Shown piece by piece: positions 1 to 9,917 of a stretch of 64,000 nt of DNA (position 1 is the first letter of the stretch; every line of letters begins with the position of its first letter). The notes beneath the pieces were generated by a model. The model saw only the letters and a list, made by a program, of their open reading frames with translations, did not search any database and was not told the DNA's origin. The position numbers were made by a program, and so were the translations under genes. This DNA is from Oscillospiraceae bacterium (GTDB lineage Bacteria; Bacillota; Clostridia; Oscillospirales; Ruminococcaceae), in assembly GCA_021769725.1 (NCBI GenBank), contig JAETSI010000002.1, positions 62,001-126,000 on the forward strand. The letters run 5' to 3'.

Positions 1-2231
1 AAATATCTGTTGTTAATAATAATAAATATCAGGCTATGGCTAATAGTCAGCATTTCGGCTCAATAACAATATCAGCTCACAGAGGCTCGATCTTTGACGC
101 TAATGGGAATGTTCTTGCCAAGAGCGCAACAGTATATAAGGTATTTCTTGATCCGTCAATGTATAAAAATGAACTGGAAGAGCTTCAAAAACGTATAGAC
201 AAGAGGAATGAAGACAAAAAAAACGGCGACTACAAGCCTGAATATGATGAAAACGGAGTAGAAATGAATGCTCTTCCCGAATCTGCAAACGCTTTCACTG
301 AGCAAACGGTGGCTTTTTTGTCGGAAAAACTTGCTATTGAGCCGGATAAGGTTCGTAAGGCTATGGAGGAAGATACACAGTATAGTGTGCTCCAGGATCA
401 GGTCGAAAAGCCTGTAGCAGATGAAGTACTCAGCTTCTTTAACAAATACGGCTTTGTTTCGTTGGCAGTAGAGGAAGATACAAAGCGCTATTATCCACAG
501 TCAGAACTGGCAGCGTCTGTTATCGGATTTACCTCTGCCGACGGAAACGGAATGTACGGCGTTGAAGCATCCTATAATGAATACCTTTCCGGTATTGACG
601 GCAGAACGATCTCTGCAAAAGATTCAAACGGAAACGAACTTCCGTACAGATATTCCAAGACGTATGACGCCAAGAACGGTGACGATGTGTATCTGACGAT
701 AGATATGAACATTCAGTATTATCTGGAACAGCATCTCCAGGAAATGGTTGAAAAATACAAGGTCAAGAACAGGGGCTGCGCTATTCTTATGAATGCCAAG
801 ACCGGCGCTATATACGGCATGGCACAGTATCCGAGCTACGATCTTAATAATCCGTATAAGATCTCTGAAGATAAGGAAACTGCAATAAAGGCACTGAAAA
901 ATGAGACGGAGGCTGACAAGAAGCTTGCCGAGGAACGTGAGACACAGTGGCGCAATAAGAATATAACCGAAGTATATGAGCCAGGGTCGGTTTTTAAGGT
1001 GATAACAAGCGCTGCGGCTTTTGAAGAAAATCTCATCGATCTTGCAAAAGATTCATTCTATTGCTCCGGAGCTGTCAAGATTGAAGGTCATCCCGAACCG
1101 ATAAAGTGTCATAAGCATGAGGGTCACGGAGCGCAGACATATCAGGAAGCGCTTACCCACTCATGCAACCCTGCATTTATGGAAATAGGAAAGCGGCTTG
1201 GCATTGAGAAATTTTCATATTATCTGGATGCCTTTGGCATTGACCAGAAAACAGGGATCGACCTCCTGGCAGAAAGTGCAGGTATCATAAAAGAAGCCGA
1301 TGAAATGACGAATGTTGACCTTGCGGTAAATTCTTTCGGACAAGGCGAGACCATAACGCCTATAGAGATGATAACATCCTATTGTGCGGTAATAAACGGC
1401 GGATATTTGCTACAGCCATATGTGGTTGACAAAGTTGTTGATAATGACGGAAACATCGTTTTCAAGAACGAGAGAACCGTGCGCCGTCAGGTAATATCTG
1501 AGGATACTTCCGCAACCATGAGAGAGGCTCTGTTTAACGTGGTAAACGGCAACGGCAAGGGCAATGTTTCTATAAAAGGATATTCTATCGGCGGAAAGTC
1601 CGGTACGGCAGAGCGTCTGAGCGCAGGAGATATGAAAGATGAATACGCAGCTTCTTATGTCTGCTTTACTCCTGCTGATGATCCTGAAATAGTTCTTCTT
1701 GTAATGGCAGATATGCCTGACAAGGAAAACGAGAGATATTACGGCAGCGTTGTTGCTGTTCCGACTGCGAGAGATATCCTTACCGATGTTTTGCCTTATC
1801 TGGGCATCAGCCCTGAATATACCGACGAAGAACTTGCAAATCTTGATGTGAAGATACCTCTTCTGGAAGGTCCCCTTGATGATGCTAAAAGAACGCTTGA
1901 AGGTCAGGGTATAAAGTATGAAGTTATCGGAAACGGTATTGAAGTAGTCGCACAGTCGCCGATAACGGGAAAAAGCGTTGCAAAGGACGGATGCGTATAT
2001 CTGTACACCGAGCCGAGCCATACAGTTGAATACACAACTGTTCCGGATGTAACAAATGGTTATCTTGACTGGGCAAATGAACAGCTTACATATTGCCAGC
2101 TCAATTACGTGGCAAAAGGAGCTATGAGAGATGAGGCTGTTGTAAGCAGTCAGTCGATAGATCCTGGTACTCCTGTTCCGATAGGAACTACTATAGAGCT
2201 GGAACTTACCGTTTACGACAGCGGAGACTGA
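1..2231 (+). CDS. Penicillin-binding transpeptidase with two PASTA domains (SpoVD/FtsI type), 5' end missing
   Basis: Class B penicillin-binding protein that cross-links septal or spore peptidoglycan. The reading frame is open to the left edge (codons from position 3), and the residues before the first ATG at 36 fit the family's usual lead-in to the RGxIxDxNG motif, so the true start with its membrane anchor lies outside the window. Counting from the ATG at 36, the active-site SxxK is Ser318-Lys321 (PGSVFK), the SxN motif is at 376 (SCN) and the KSG triad at 521 (KSGTAE). Two PASTA-like repeats follow from about residue 605 to the end; such repeats are common in SpoVD and some division PBPs. 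It heads the dcw cluster, directly upstream of murE. The choice between ftsI (vegetative) and spoVD (sporulation) cannot be made from sequence alone. Confidence 0.93.
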   Translation, partial: ISVVNNNKYQAMANSQHFGSITISAHRGSIFDANGNVLAKSATVYKVFLDPSMYKNELEELQKRIDKRNEDKKNGDYKPEYDENGVEMNALPESANAFTEQTVAFLSEKLAIEPDKVRKAMEEDTQYSVLQDQVEKPVADEVLSFFNKYGFVSLAVEEDTKRYYPQSELAASVIGFTSADGNGMYGVEASYNEYLSGIDGRTISAKDSNGNELPYRYSKTYDAKNGDDVYLTIDMNIQYYLEQHLQEMVEKYKVKNRGCAILMNAKTGAIYGMAQYPSYDLNNPYKISEDKETAIKALKNETEADKKLAEERETQWRNKNITEVYEPGSVFKVITSAAAFEENLIDLAKDSFYCSGAVKIEGHPEPIKCHKHEGHGAQTYQEALTHSCNPAFMEIGKRLGIEKFSYYLDAFGIDQKTGIDLLAESAGIIKEADEMTNVDLAVNSFGQGETITPIEMITSYCAVINGGYLLQPYVVDKVVDNDGNIVFKNERTVRRQVISEDTSATMREALFNVVNGNGKGNVSIKGYSIGGKSGTAERLSAGDMKDEYAASYVCFTPADDPEIVLLVMADMPDKENERYYGSVVAVPTARDILTDVLPYLGISPEYTDEELANLDVKIPLLEGPLDDAKRTLEGQGIKYEVIGNGIEVVAQSPITGKSVAKDGCVYLYTEPSHTVEYTTVPDVTNGYLDWANEQLTYCQLNYVAKGAMRDEAVVSSQSIDPGTPVPIGTTIELELTVYDSGD

Positions 2232-2294
2232 TACAATATTACAGAAATTTATTTCTGTAAATACAATTTATGATTTCTAAAAGGAGTGATTTGA

Positions 2295-3740
2295 TTGAAA
2301 CTATGCGATCTTCTTGAAAATAATGCGGAAACAAGGCTTGGTAACATTGAAATAAGTTCTGTTACCGATGATACAAGAAAAGTAACGGATGGGGCTCTCT
2401 TTGTCTGCGTTAAAGGCGGAAGCTTCGACGGGCACGATTCGGCTGCTGAAATGCTTGAAAAAGGCGCTGCTGCCGTAGTATGCGAACATGATCTGGGACT
2501 TGGCGACAGACAGATTCTCACCAACAATTCACGTGCGCTTTACGGAAAACTCTGCGCTGCATGGTTCGGTCATCCTGAACGGGAACTTAAAATGATAGGA
2601 GTCACCGGTACTAACGGCAAAACTACTATTACCAATGTAATCAAGTATATCCTAACAGCAAATGGTCATAAAACCGGTCTTGTGGGTACGATCCAGAATG
2701 AGATCGGCGATAAGATCCTTCACACCGACAATACTACGCCTCTTACATATGATTTTATGGCTCTGCTTCGCCAGATGGCTGATGAACACTGTGAATACGT
2801 GGTTATGGAAGTCAGCTCATTCGGACTTGTCCAGAACAGAATAGGAAGCTCTCATTTTGATATAGCTGTTTTCACAAATCTTACTCAGGATCACCTGGAT
2901 TATCATAAGGATATGGAAAATTACTATCAGGCAAAGAAAATGCTTTTTAATATCTGTGATACGGCGATAATTAACGATGACGACGAGTACGGAAGAAGGC
3001 TTTTTGAAGAAATAAACTGTGATAAACTCAGATATAGTGTGAAGTCCGGTACTGATTTTTACGCTGATGGCATAAAGATCAAGGCAAGCGGTTCGAGCTT
3101 TTGGTTCTGTGACAGTCATAAATCCTATCTGGTAAAATCACATATGCCGGGAGCTTTCAATGTTTCCAATCTTACCGCTGCAATGGCTGTATGTCTTAAA
3201 GCCGGTCTCAGTATTGACAGCATTATATCTGCTGTTGAATCATGCGTGGGAGTTAAGGGAAGATGCGAGGTTATCCCGACAGATACTGATTTCACGGTTA
3301 TCTGCGATTATGCTCATACACCGGATGCAGTTGAGAATATTCTTTGCAGTGCCCGTGAGTATACAAAGCACAATCTGATATGTCTTTTCGGCTGCGGCGG
3401 AAACCGTGATGCAGCCAAGCGTCCGAAAATGGCTGCGGCTGCGGCTAAGTATGCGGATAAACTGATAGTAACATCTGATAATCCAAGAAACGAAGATCCC
3501 GAAGCAATTATCAGCGATATACTGATGGGACTGAAAGACAGCAGTGTTCCTTATGATGTTGTGACGGACAGAAAGGAAGCTATCTTCCATGCCTTGAAAA
3601 TTGCGGAAAAAGATGATATAATAGTTCTTGCAGGCAAGGGACATGAAGATTATCAGATTCTTGCAGGCATGAAGCATATTCACTTTGACGAAAGAGAGAT
3701 TGTCCGTGAGGGTCTGGAATTACTGCGCAGTGAGAAGTAA
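2295..3740 (+). CDS. murE: UDP-MurNAc-tripeptide synthetase, meso-DAP adding
   Basis: Cytoplasmic ATP-dependent ligase that adds the third stem-peptide residue to UDP-MurNAc-L-Ala-D-Glu. The ATP loop GTNGKTT is at residues 105-111. The substrate-selecting motif DNPR at about 395-398 is the form associated with meso-diaminopimelate rather than lysine, which agrees with a diaminopimelate dehydrogenase gene at 27.6 kb. The start is a TTG at 2295 with AAGGAG eight bases upstream (2281-2286); no ATG fits better. At 481 residues it has normal family length. It lies between the PBP and mraY, about 63 bp after the PBP stop, and is presumably co-transcribed with them. Confidence 0.96.
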   Translation: MKLCDLLENNAETRLGNIEISSVTDDTRKVTDGALFVCVKGGSFDGHDSAAEMLEKGAAAVVCEHDLGLGDRQILTNNSRALYGKLCAAWFGHPERELKMIGVTGTNGKTTITNVIKYILTANGHKTGLVGTIQNEIGDKILHTDNTTPLTYDFMALLRQMADEHCEYVVMEVSSFGLVQNRIGSSHFDIAVFTNLTQDHLDYHKDMENYYQAKKMLFNICDTAIINDDDEYGRRLFEEINCDKLRYSVKSGTDFYADGIKIKASGSSFWFCDSHKSYLVKSHMPGAFNVSNLTAAMAVCLKAGLSIDSIISAVESCVGVKGRCEVIPTDTDFTVICDYAHTPDAVENILCSAREYTKHNLICLFGCGGNRDAAKRPKMAAAAAKYADKLIVTSDNPRNEDPEAIISDILMGLKDSSVPYDVVTDRKEAIFHALKIAEKDDIIVLAGKGHEDYQILAGMKHIHFDEREIVREGLELLRSEK

Positions 3741-3785
3741 AGGCAATACCTCAGTTAATAATAAGGTAAAGAAAGGGAACGCATA

Positions 3786-4817
3786 ATGTCTTATTGGATA
3801 ATAAATCTTGCGGTAACGCTGCTTTCATTTGTAGTTGCCGGAGTATCGGGAATTTTTCTTATTCCTTTTCTCAGAAGAATAAAATTTGGTCAGCCTATAA
3901 AAACCGAGGACGGGCCTAAATGGCACGCCAAAAAACAGGGAACTCCCACAATGGGCGGATTCATGTTTATTATCGCCTCGGTGCTGTCGGCTATGGTCGG
4001 ATATTGGATCTACAGAATCAGAGGCGGTATTGATGTTACCTCCGTGGCTGTCTGGCATTCGTTCTACAGAATGCTGAGCGTTATAGTTTTTTCTGTTTTA
4101 TTTGGATTGATCGGATTTATCGACGATTTTACCAAAGTCGCCAGAAAGAAAAACGATGGATTGAGCCCTATGCAGAAAATTGCACTTCAGACGGTATTTT
4201 CTGTAGGATTCCTTTTTGCACTGTATAAGTTCGGCGACGGTTCTACAAGGATAAACCTCGGATTCTGGCAGACGCCGTCATTGGGAATTTTCTACTACAT
4301 AATTATGATTCCCGTAATAATTTACCTGACCAACGCCGTTAATCTTACCGACGGTGTGGACGGACTATGCGGGTCTGTGACGTTTGCGGCAATGCTGATC
4401 TTTACTGTCTGTTGCGCTATTCTCAGGGAAACAGAGCTTTCACTTTTTACTATGGCTCTTGCAGGCGGATGTCTGGGTTTTCTCATATGGAATCTCAATC
4501 CGGCAAAGTGTTTTATGGGCGACACTGGTTCAATGTTCCTGGGGGCAGCCGTTACCGGCGTGGGACTTGTTCTCCACAATCATCTGCTGCTGTTTCTTAC
4601 GGCTCTTGTGTATATTATTGAAGCGCTTTCGGTTGTTATACAGGTGTCGTATTTTAAGTATACAAAAAAGAAAACAGGCGAGGGTAAGCGTATTTTCAAG
4701 ATGACTCCTATACATCATCATTTTGAGATGAGCGGTTTCAGCGAATATAAAATAGTTATAACTTTCACGCTTGCAGGCATTATTTTCGGAATTCTGGGAA
4801 TAATAACCCTGCTTTGA
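3786..4817 (+). CDS. mraY: Phospho-MurNAc-pentapeptide transferase (lipid I synthase)
   Basis: Integral membrane enzyme that moves phospho-MurNAc-pentapeptide from UDP onto undecaprenyl phosphate to make lipid I. The sequence shows about ten hydrophobic segments, the DDFTK acidic pair, the NAVNLTDGVDGL loop and the C-terminal HHHFE histidine motif, all hallmarks of MraY. The 343-residue length is slightly above the usual 320-330. There is a purine-rich ribosome site (AAAGAAAGG) before the ATG. It sits between murE and ftsW in the usual dcw context. Confidence 0.96.
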   Translation: MSYWIINLAVTLLSFVVAGVSGIFLIPFLRRIKFGQPIKTEDGPKWHAKKQGTPTMGGFMFIIASVLSAMVGYWIYRIRGGIDVTSVAVWHSFYRMLSVIVFSVLFGLIGFIDDFTKVARKKNDGLSPMQKIALQTVFSVGFLFALYKFGDGSTRINLGFWQTPSLGIFYYIIMIPVIIYLTNAVNLTDGVDGLCGSVTFAAMLIFTVCCAILRETELSLFTMALAGGCLGFLIWNLNPAKCFMGDTGSMFLGAAVTGVGLVLHNHLLLFLTALVYIIEALSVVIQVSYFKYTKKKTGEGKRIFKMTPIHHHFEMSGFSEYKIVITFTLAGIIFGILGIITLL

Positions 4818-4878
4818 ATGATTATCGGCTGACTATATGACCTCCGGCAGCTCCGGAGAAAAGGAAAGGAGAAACGGA

Positions 4879-6171
4879 ATGGCATCAGGCAGACAAAAGA
4901 AACAAACGACCTTCAATCAGCTATGGAAAACCTTTGTGGGTGAAGGCAGAAACAGTGATCTTAGCCTTTCCTTTTTTGCTTACGTAATGATACTTCTTGT
5001 GGTTGGTATCGTAATGATGTCATCCGCAAGCTATGCCTGGGCATACAGCGAACATGGCGGTGACGGTCTCTATTATGCGAAAAATCAGGCAAAAAATGCG
5101 GTGATTGGGTTTGTAGCTCTGATTTTCTTTATGAAAATGGATTATCACAATCTTAAAAATATCAAGCTTCCGGTTTTAAAGAAGTTCAATATAGCCGGAC
5201 TTCTTTATTTCCTCGGCGCAGTCCTGCTTGTTATCGTATTGTTTTTCGGAAGTGACGAAGGCGGTACTATGGGGGCTAAAAGATGGCTTTCTCTTGGTTC
5301 GTCGCTGAGCTTTCAGCCGTCTGAGGTAGCAAAGCTTGCAATTATCATATTTTTTGCCTACAGTATGGAGCGTGACGGCAAGAAAATGGACAATTTCCGT
5401 GTAGGAATCGTAAAATATGCCCTGCTTATGGGAGTATATGCATTTCTGTTGTTTCTGGAACCTCATTTGTCCGGTATCATTCTGGTAGCTTCGATTTCAG
5501 TTGCAATGATACTTTGCGGCGGCGCAAACAGGAAACAGTTTCTTGTTCTGGGGGCTTCGGTTCTGACAGCAGCAATAATAATCATTGTCGTTCAGGCAAA
5601 TATTCCCGGAAGCTATGTTGCAGTCAGAATAAAGTCATGGCAGAATCCCTTTGCTGATGTGCTCAATGATACGTGGCAGACTGCAAATTCAATTATAGCC
5701 ATTGGTTCGGGCGGACTTTTCGGTCTTGGTCTTGGGAATTCACGCCAGAAGTATCTTTATCTCCCTGAGACAAAAAATGACTTTGTATTCCCTATCGTTT
5801 GTGAGGAACTGGGATTTATCGGGGCGTTGGCTATAATTCTCGTTTTCTTTCTTCTCGTAGTTGAAGGATTTTCGATTGCAGTGCGCTGTAAAGATCGTTT
5901 CGGAATGCTTATTGCTGTAGGAATCACAACACAGATCGGCATACAGACTATACTTAATCTGGCGGTTGTAAGTAATCTTATACCGAATACGGGAATCAGT
6001 CTGCCGTTTTTCAGTTACGGCGGAACAGCTCTTATAATGCAGCTTGCAGAAATGGGAATAATGCTGAATATTTCTCAGCAAAGATACTATCCGGAAGAAC
6101 ACAGGGCAAAGAAGAAAAAAACTGTTTATAAACAGAAAAAAACTGTACCGGATGGAAGAAAATCAGCATGA
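4879..6171 (+). CDS. ftsW: FtsW/SpoVE-type lipid II polymerase
   Basis: SEDS family membrane glycosyltransferase that polymerises lipid II, usually paired with a class B PBP such as the one at the window start. It has around ten transmembrane segments and the conserved LPFFSYGGTALI stretch near the C-terminus. I place the start at ATG 4879, 14 codons inside the longest frame (4837), because AAAGGAG lies just ahead of it and the product begins MASGRQKKQ. A basic tail (KKKKTVYKQKK) ends the protein. FtsW, SpoVE and RodA cannot be told apart from motifs alone; the dcw position favours FtsW or SpoVE. Confidence 0.92.
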   Translation: MASGRQKKQTTFNQLWKTFVGEGRNSDLSLSFFAYVMILLVVGIVMMSSASYAWAYSEHGGDGLYYAKNQAKNAVIGFVALIFFMKMDYHNLKNIKLPVLKKFNIAGLLYFLGAVLLVIVLFFGSDEGGTMGAKRWLSLGSSLSFQPSEVAKLAIIIFFAYSMERDGKKMDNFRVGIVKYALLMGVYAFLLFLEPHLSGIILVASISVAMILCGGANRKQFLVLGASVLTAAIIIIVVQANIPGSYVAVRIKSWQNPFADVLNDTWQTANSIIAIGSGGLFGLGLGNSRQKYLYLPETKNDFVFPIVCEELGFIGALAIILVFFLLVVEGFSIAVRCKDRFGMLIAVGITTQIGIQTILNLAVVSNLIPNTGISLPFFSYGGTALIMQLAEMGIMLNISQQRYYPEEHRAKKKKTVYKQKKTVPDGRKSA

Positions 6172-6204
6172 TGCATTATGAGAACAGATTATCAGAACTA
6201 ATAT

Positions 6205-6270
6205 GAGCCTGTTTGTGATTTTTTTACGCAGTAAGAGACAGAATATGCCTATGAAAAAATGAACAGGCTC
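6205..6270. repeat. Inverted repeat with GAGCCTGTT arms between ftsW and murG
   Basis: The arms GAGCCTGTT and AACAGGCTC are separated by about 48 bases and could pair into a 9 bp stem in the mRNA. The same GAGCCTGT word opens the palindromic element at 28694 and recurs at about 37239, suggesting a dispersed repeat family rather than an operon-specific signal. It is not followed by a T-run, so terminator function is unlikely. Confidence 0.55.
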
Positions 6271-6286
6271 TAAGAAAGGTGAAAAT

Positions 6287-7417
6287 ATGAAAGTACTTAT
6301 CGCCTGTGGAGGCACGGGAGGACATATCAATCCCGGACTTGCTATTGCAGATATAATTAAGGAAAAATATCCCGATGCTGAATTCCTTTTTGCAGGAACG
6401 CCAAGGGGAATGGAATCCAAGCTTGTGCCGAAGGCAGGCTACAGAATTGAAACTATTAAGGTCGCAGGATTCCAGAGGAAGATATCCTTTGAAAATATCG
6501 GAAGAAACGCCAAGGCTCTTGCGTATCTGGCAGTTTCAGGAAAGCGTGCAAAGGAGATAATCAAGGGATTTTCTCCGGATATTGCTATAGGCACGGGCGG
6601 ATATGCCGCCGGTCCGGTAATACGAAAGGCAGCAAAATTGGGTATTCCCACTGCTATACATGAACAGAACGCTTATCCAGGAGTTACAAACAGGCTTCTT
6701 TCAAAAGAAGTTGATTACGTTATGCTTACGGTAATAGAGGCTCTGAAATTTATGGATAAGAGTAAATTTGAATACAGCGTGACGGGACTTCCGGTAAGAA
6801 GCAATATTAATACTATCAGTAAGACAGATGCAAGGAAAAAGCTGGGATTTGACAACAGTTTCACGATCCTGTCTTTTGGCGGAAGCCTGGGGGCAGGATG
6901 CATAAACGATACTATGACCGAAACCATAAGGTGGCACGTTCGGAACGGATTGAAGATCAATCATATTCACGGCTACGGCGGTATGGGAAAGGAAACTTTT
7001 CCAAAAGCAATGGAAGAATCTGGAATTCCGCTGAAAAGCAGCCGTTTGCGCATAACCGAGTACATAAACGATATGGATGTATGTCTTGCGGCTGCCGATC
7101 TGGTGATTTGCCGTTCCGGTGCATCGACTCTTGCAGAACTGGAAGCGGCAGGAAAGGCTTCAATACTTATTCCTTCTCCTATTGTGGCAGGAAATCATCA
7201 GTTTCACAATGCTATGGTGCTCGGCAAGGCGGGAGCTGCTGTTGTCATTGAGCAGAAAGATGTTACAAATGAAAAGATTATTGGTGAGATAGAGCGTCTG
7301 TATAATTCACCGGACACAATTGAGATAATGTCGCAATGTGCTGCTGATCTTCATCTCAGCGATACAAATGAACGTATTCTTACAGTAGTTGAAAAGCTGT
7401 TGAAAAAGCGCAGCTAA
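6287..7417 (+). CDS. murG: UDP-GlcNAc:lipid I N-acetylglucosaminyltransferase
   Basis: Membrane-associated GT28 glycosyltransferase that converts lipid I to lipid II. The N-terminal glycine loop GGTGGHINPG at residues 8-17 and the C-terminal donor-binding region (RSGASTLAELEAAGKASILIP and the following HQ) are clear. At 376 residues it has usual length. The ATG at 6287 is preceded by AAGAAAGGTG. It follows ftsW after a 115 bp gap that holds an inverted repeat. Confidence 0.96.
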   Translation: MKVLIACGGTGGHINPGLAIADIIKEKYPDAEFLFAGTPRGMESKLVPKAGYRIETIKVAGFQRKISFENIGRNAKALAYLAVSGKRAKEIIKGFSPDIAIGTGGYAAGPVIRKAAKLGIPTAIHEQNAYPGVTNRLLSKEVDYVMLTVIEALKFMDKSKFEYSVTGLPVRSNINTISKTDARKKLGFDNSFTILSFGGSLGAGCINDTMTETIRWHVRNGLKINHIHGYGGMGKETFPKAMEESGIPLKSSRLRITEYINDMDVCLAAADLVICRSGASTLAELEAAGKASILIPSPIVAGNHQFHNAMVLGKAGAAVVIEQKDVTNEKIIGEIERLYNSPDTIEIMSQCAADLHLSDTNERILTVVEKLLKKRS

Positions 7418-7475
7418 AGATTCACATATAATCTGCCCGCAGCATAATATACAAAAAATGCTGTGAGGTGGTATA

Positions 7476-8735
7476 ATGCAGAAATTGATTATAAACGGCG
7501 GCAGACGTCTCAGAGGAGAGCTGTCACTTCAGGGCAGCAAAAACAGTGCTTTGCCCATAATGGCAGCTTCACTGCTTTGCAGAGGAGAGTGTACGCTTCA
7601 CAACTGCCCTAAGCTTACTGATGTATACTCTGCCGCAAGAATACTTAACTGTGTGGGATGCAGATGCAATTTTTCGGGAAATACGGCTGTTATCGACTCG
7701 TCGGTAATAAGTGAAACGGTTATTTCCGAGGCTCTTATGCGTGAAATGCGGTCTTCAATTATTTTCATGGGCGCAATGTTGGGCAGTACGGGAGAATGTT
7801 CCGTAAGCGTACCGGGGGGGTGCGAACTCGGACCTCGTCCTATTGACATGCATCTTGCTGCACTGCGGAAAATGGGTGTGGATATCCGTGACGGAGGCGG
7901 CAGAATAATATGCAGAACGCAGTCGGGAAGCGTAAGGGGGGCAAGGATCTCTCTTTCGTTCCCGTCGGTGGGGGCAACGGAAAATATCATTCTTTGCGCC
8001 GTTACGGCGGAGGGCGAGACTGTTATCAACAATGCAGCAAGAGAACCGGAAATTTGCGATCTATGTGGTTTTCTTAGAGCTTGCGGCGCTGATATTTCCG
8101 GGGATGGAGAAAGCAGGATAGTCGTCAGAGGCAAAAAAAGGCTTCACGGCTGTGAATACCGCATTATGCCTGATCGTATAGCAGGAGCTACTTATCTTTC
8201 CATGACTGCTGCGACACGGGGTGAGATCATACTTACAAACGCCTGCGTCACCGAAATGGAACCGTTCCTGTCAGTGCTTGAGCAGACGGGGTGCAGTATA
8301 TATGCAAGAGACGACAGGATCTATCTGCGGAGCGGGTCAAGACTAAAAGCGGTCAGGGATAGGATACGGACAATGCCTCATCCAGGATTTCCGACGGATG
8401 CTCAGGCAGTGCTTATGGCTGCGTTGGTAACGGCTGAGGGCACAAGCGTGTTTGAGGAAAATATTTTTAACTGCCGTTATCGCCACACTGACGCTTTGGT
8501 AAAAATGGGTGCAGATATACAGGTTCTGGGAAAGGCGGCTATTATAAAAGGAGTTCCGTCACTGAGCGGTGCGGCTGTTGAGGCAACAGATCTTCGTGGA
8601 GGTGCGGCAATGGCAGCAGCAGCTCTTTCGGCAGAAGGGACATCGGAGATCAGTCGGATATCTCACATAGACAGAGGTTATGAAAAAATTGAAGAAGCTG
8701 TCAGAAAACTTGGCGGTGATATGATCCGCATCTGA
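7476..8735 (+). CDS. murA: UDP-GlcNAc 1-carboxyvinyltransferase
   Basis: Catalyses the first committed step of peptidoglycan precursor synthesis, transfer of enolpyruvate from PEP to UDP-GlcNAc. The catalytic cysteine of the flexible loop is Cys116 in PGGCELGPRPID, so the enzyme should be of the fosfomycin-sensitive type. The N-terminal substrate motif is KNSALP (residues 22-27) where KNAALP is usual. At 419 residues it has full length. A ribosome site GAGGTGG precedes the ATG. The gene is locally richer in GC than its neighbours. Confidence 0.95.
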   Translation: MQKLIINGGRRLRGELSLQGSKNSALPIMAASLLCRGECTLHNCPKLTDVYSAARILNCVGCRCNFSGNTAVIDSSVISETVISEALMREMRSSIIFMGAMLGSTGECSVSVPGGCELGPRPIDMHLAALRKMGVDIRDGGGRIICRTQSGSVRGARISLSFPSVGATENIILCAVTAEGETVINNAAREPEICDLCGFLRACGADISGDGESRIVVRGKKRLHGCEYRIMPDRIAGATYLSMTAATRGEIILTNACVTEMEPFLSVLEQTGCSIYARDDRIYLRSGSRLKAVRDRIRTMPHPGFPTDAQAVLMAALVTAEGTSVFEENIFNCRYRHTDALVKMGADIQVLGKAAIIKGVPSLSGAAVEATDLRGGAAMAAAALSAEGTSEISRISHIDRGYEKIEEAVRKLGGDMIRI

Positions 8736-8752
8736 CAGTATATGGAGATAAT

Positions 8753-9733
8753 ATGAAAGACGTTGAGAAAAGAAATGTAGAGCGGAATAACAGCCGCAAA
8801 CGTACAAGACGCCGAAGTCGTTGGAATAATCTTTACGGATTGGCAGTTGTGCTGATAGTACTTACGGTGGGAATTACAATTAGTTATACATTTTTGTTTA
8901 ATCTGAATGAGATACGAGTCTCAGGAGAATCTGATATGTACTCCGCAGAGGAAATAGTCAATGCGGCAGGCATAGAAAAAGGTGATAATCTTCTGAGACT
9001 CGATACTAAAGAAAGTGAAAAGAAGATATTGGACAAGCTGCTTTATGTTGAAACTGCAAAGGTTAGCAAGAAATTTCCGTCCTCGGTCGAGATTAAAGTG
9101 ACACGATGTATTCCTGCGTACAACGTCTTTTACAATGACGGCAGCAGTGTTCTTCTGGTGAGCAAGAAAGGAAAGATACTTGAAAATAGCAGCAGCTCTG
9201 ATGTATCAAACGGACTTCCTTCAATTTATGGCTATGATCCGTCAGTCCAGACTTCCGGAAAACTGATCTCAACAGAAAACGAGCAAAAGAAAGAAGCGTT
9301 TGACGAACTTATAGCCTGTCTTGGAACGAAAGGCGACAGTGATATAACTGCCGTTGATATGACAGATGAATTCAGTGTAAAGGTTACTTATAAGAATGGA
9401 ATGATTTTCCGCATGGGAGGATGCAGCGACATTGAATACAAGCTGAATCTTGCCGAAAGCGTAATGCAGGATGAATCAATAAGAGGAAAAAAAGGCTATC
9501 TTACAATGATCGGAACTAATCAGTGCAGTTTCAGAATGACTGATGATCCGGTTAATGTTCCCGGTGGGGCAGGCAGTCAGAATACTGGTAGTTCCGAGGA
9601 AAACAGTGTTCCGGCAGGAGAGTCTAATCCGGATCAGGAGGCGCTTTTTGAAGAACACAACAATCCGACCAGTCAGACAGAAACTACTTCACAGGCAGAT
9701 ACGCAGCATGAGGATGTTTATGGTCAGACATGA
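8753..9733 (+). CDS. ftsQ: Division protein FtsQ/DivIB with POTRA domain
   Basis: Bitopic membrane protein of the divisome that links cytoplasmic and septal components. A basic N-terminal tail (RKRTRRRSRW) precedes one transmembrane segment at about residues 28-50. A POTRA domain follows (about 53-120, starting FNLNEIRVSG), then the beta domain. The last 60 residues or so are low-complexity and Ser/Glu/Gln/Thr rich (for example TSQTETTSQAD), a disordered tail not needed for the family. It starts 18 bp after murA, with TGGAG as ribosome site. Confidence 0.88.
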   Translation: MKDVEKRNVERNNSRKRTRRRSRWNNLYGLAVVLIVLTVGITISYTFLFNLNEIRVSGESDMYSAEEIVNAAGIEKGDNLLRLDTKESEKKILDKLLYVETAKVSKKFPSSVEIKVTRCIPAYNVFYNDGSSVLLVSKKGKILENSSSSDVSNGLPSIYGYDPSVQTSGKLISTENEQKKEAFDELIACLGTKGDSDITAVDMTDEFSVKVTYKNGMIFRMGGCSDIEYKLNLAESVMQDESIRGKKGYLTMIGTNQCSFRMTDDPVNVPGGAGSQNTGSSEENSVPAGESNPDQEALFEEHNNPTSQTETTSQADTQHEDVYGQT

Positions 9734-9815
9734 AACGATGATTTGTGAAAAATAACTTAAAATCATGAACGTGTATTGTGAAATCTGCTGAAATTTGAAA
9801 ACTTTAAATTATAAC

Positions 9816-9844
9816 TTGCAAAAAAGCAGATATTATGCTAAAAT
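9816..9844 (+). promoter_or_regulatory. Candidate sigma-A promoter for ftsZ
   Basis: TTGCAA (9816-9821), a 17-base spacer and TAAAAT (9839-9844), about 75 bases upstream of the ftsZ start. It would give ftsZ its own transcript in addition to read-through from the dcw cluster. Confidence 0.45.
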
Positions 9845-9917
9845 AATAAGTGTATTTATAGTGTGTAATCATGTCTGGTTAAATATACAGGATAATACAA
9901 GTAGGAGGAGTTTTACA

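Noticed and set aside
1410..2021. Antisense frame of 203 codons inside the PBP gene
   Set aside because: It has no ribosome site or family resemblance and runs opposite to a clearly coding gene.
7598..8134. Antisense frame of 178 codons inside murA
   Set aside because: A frame shadow of the GC-richer murA sequence, with no start context and low-complexity Ser/Pro/Thr content.
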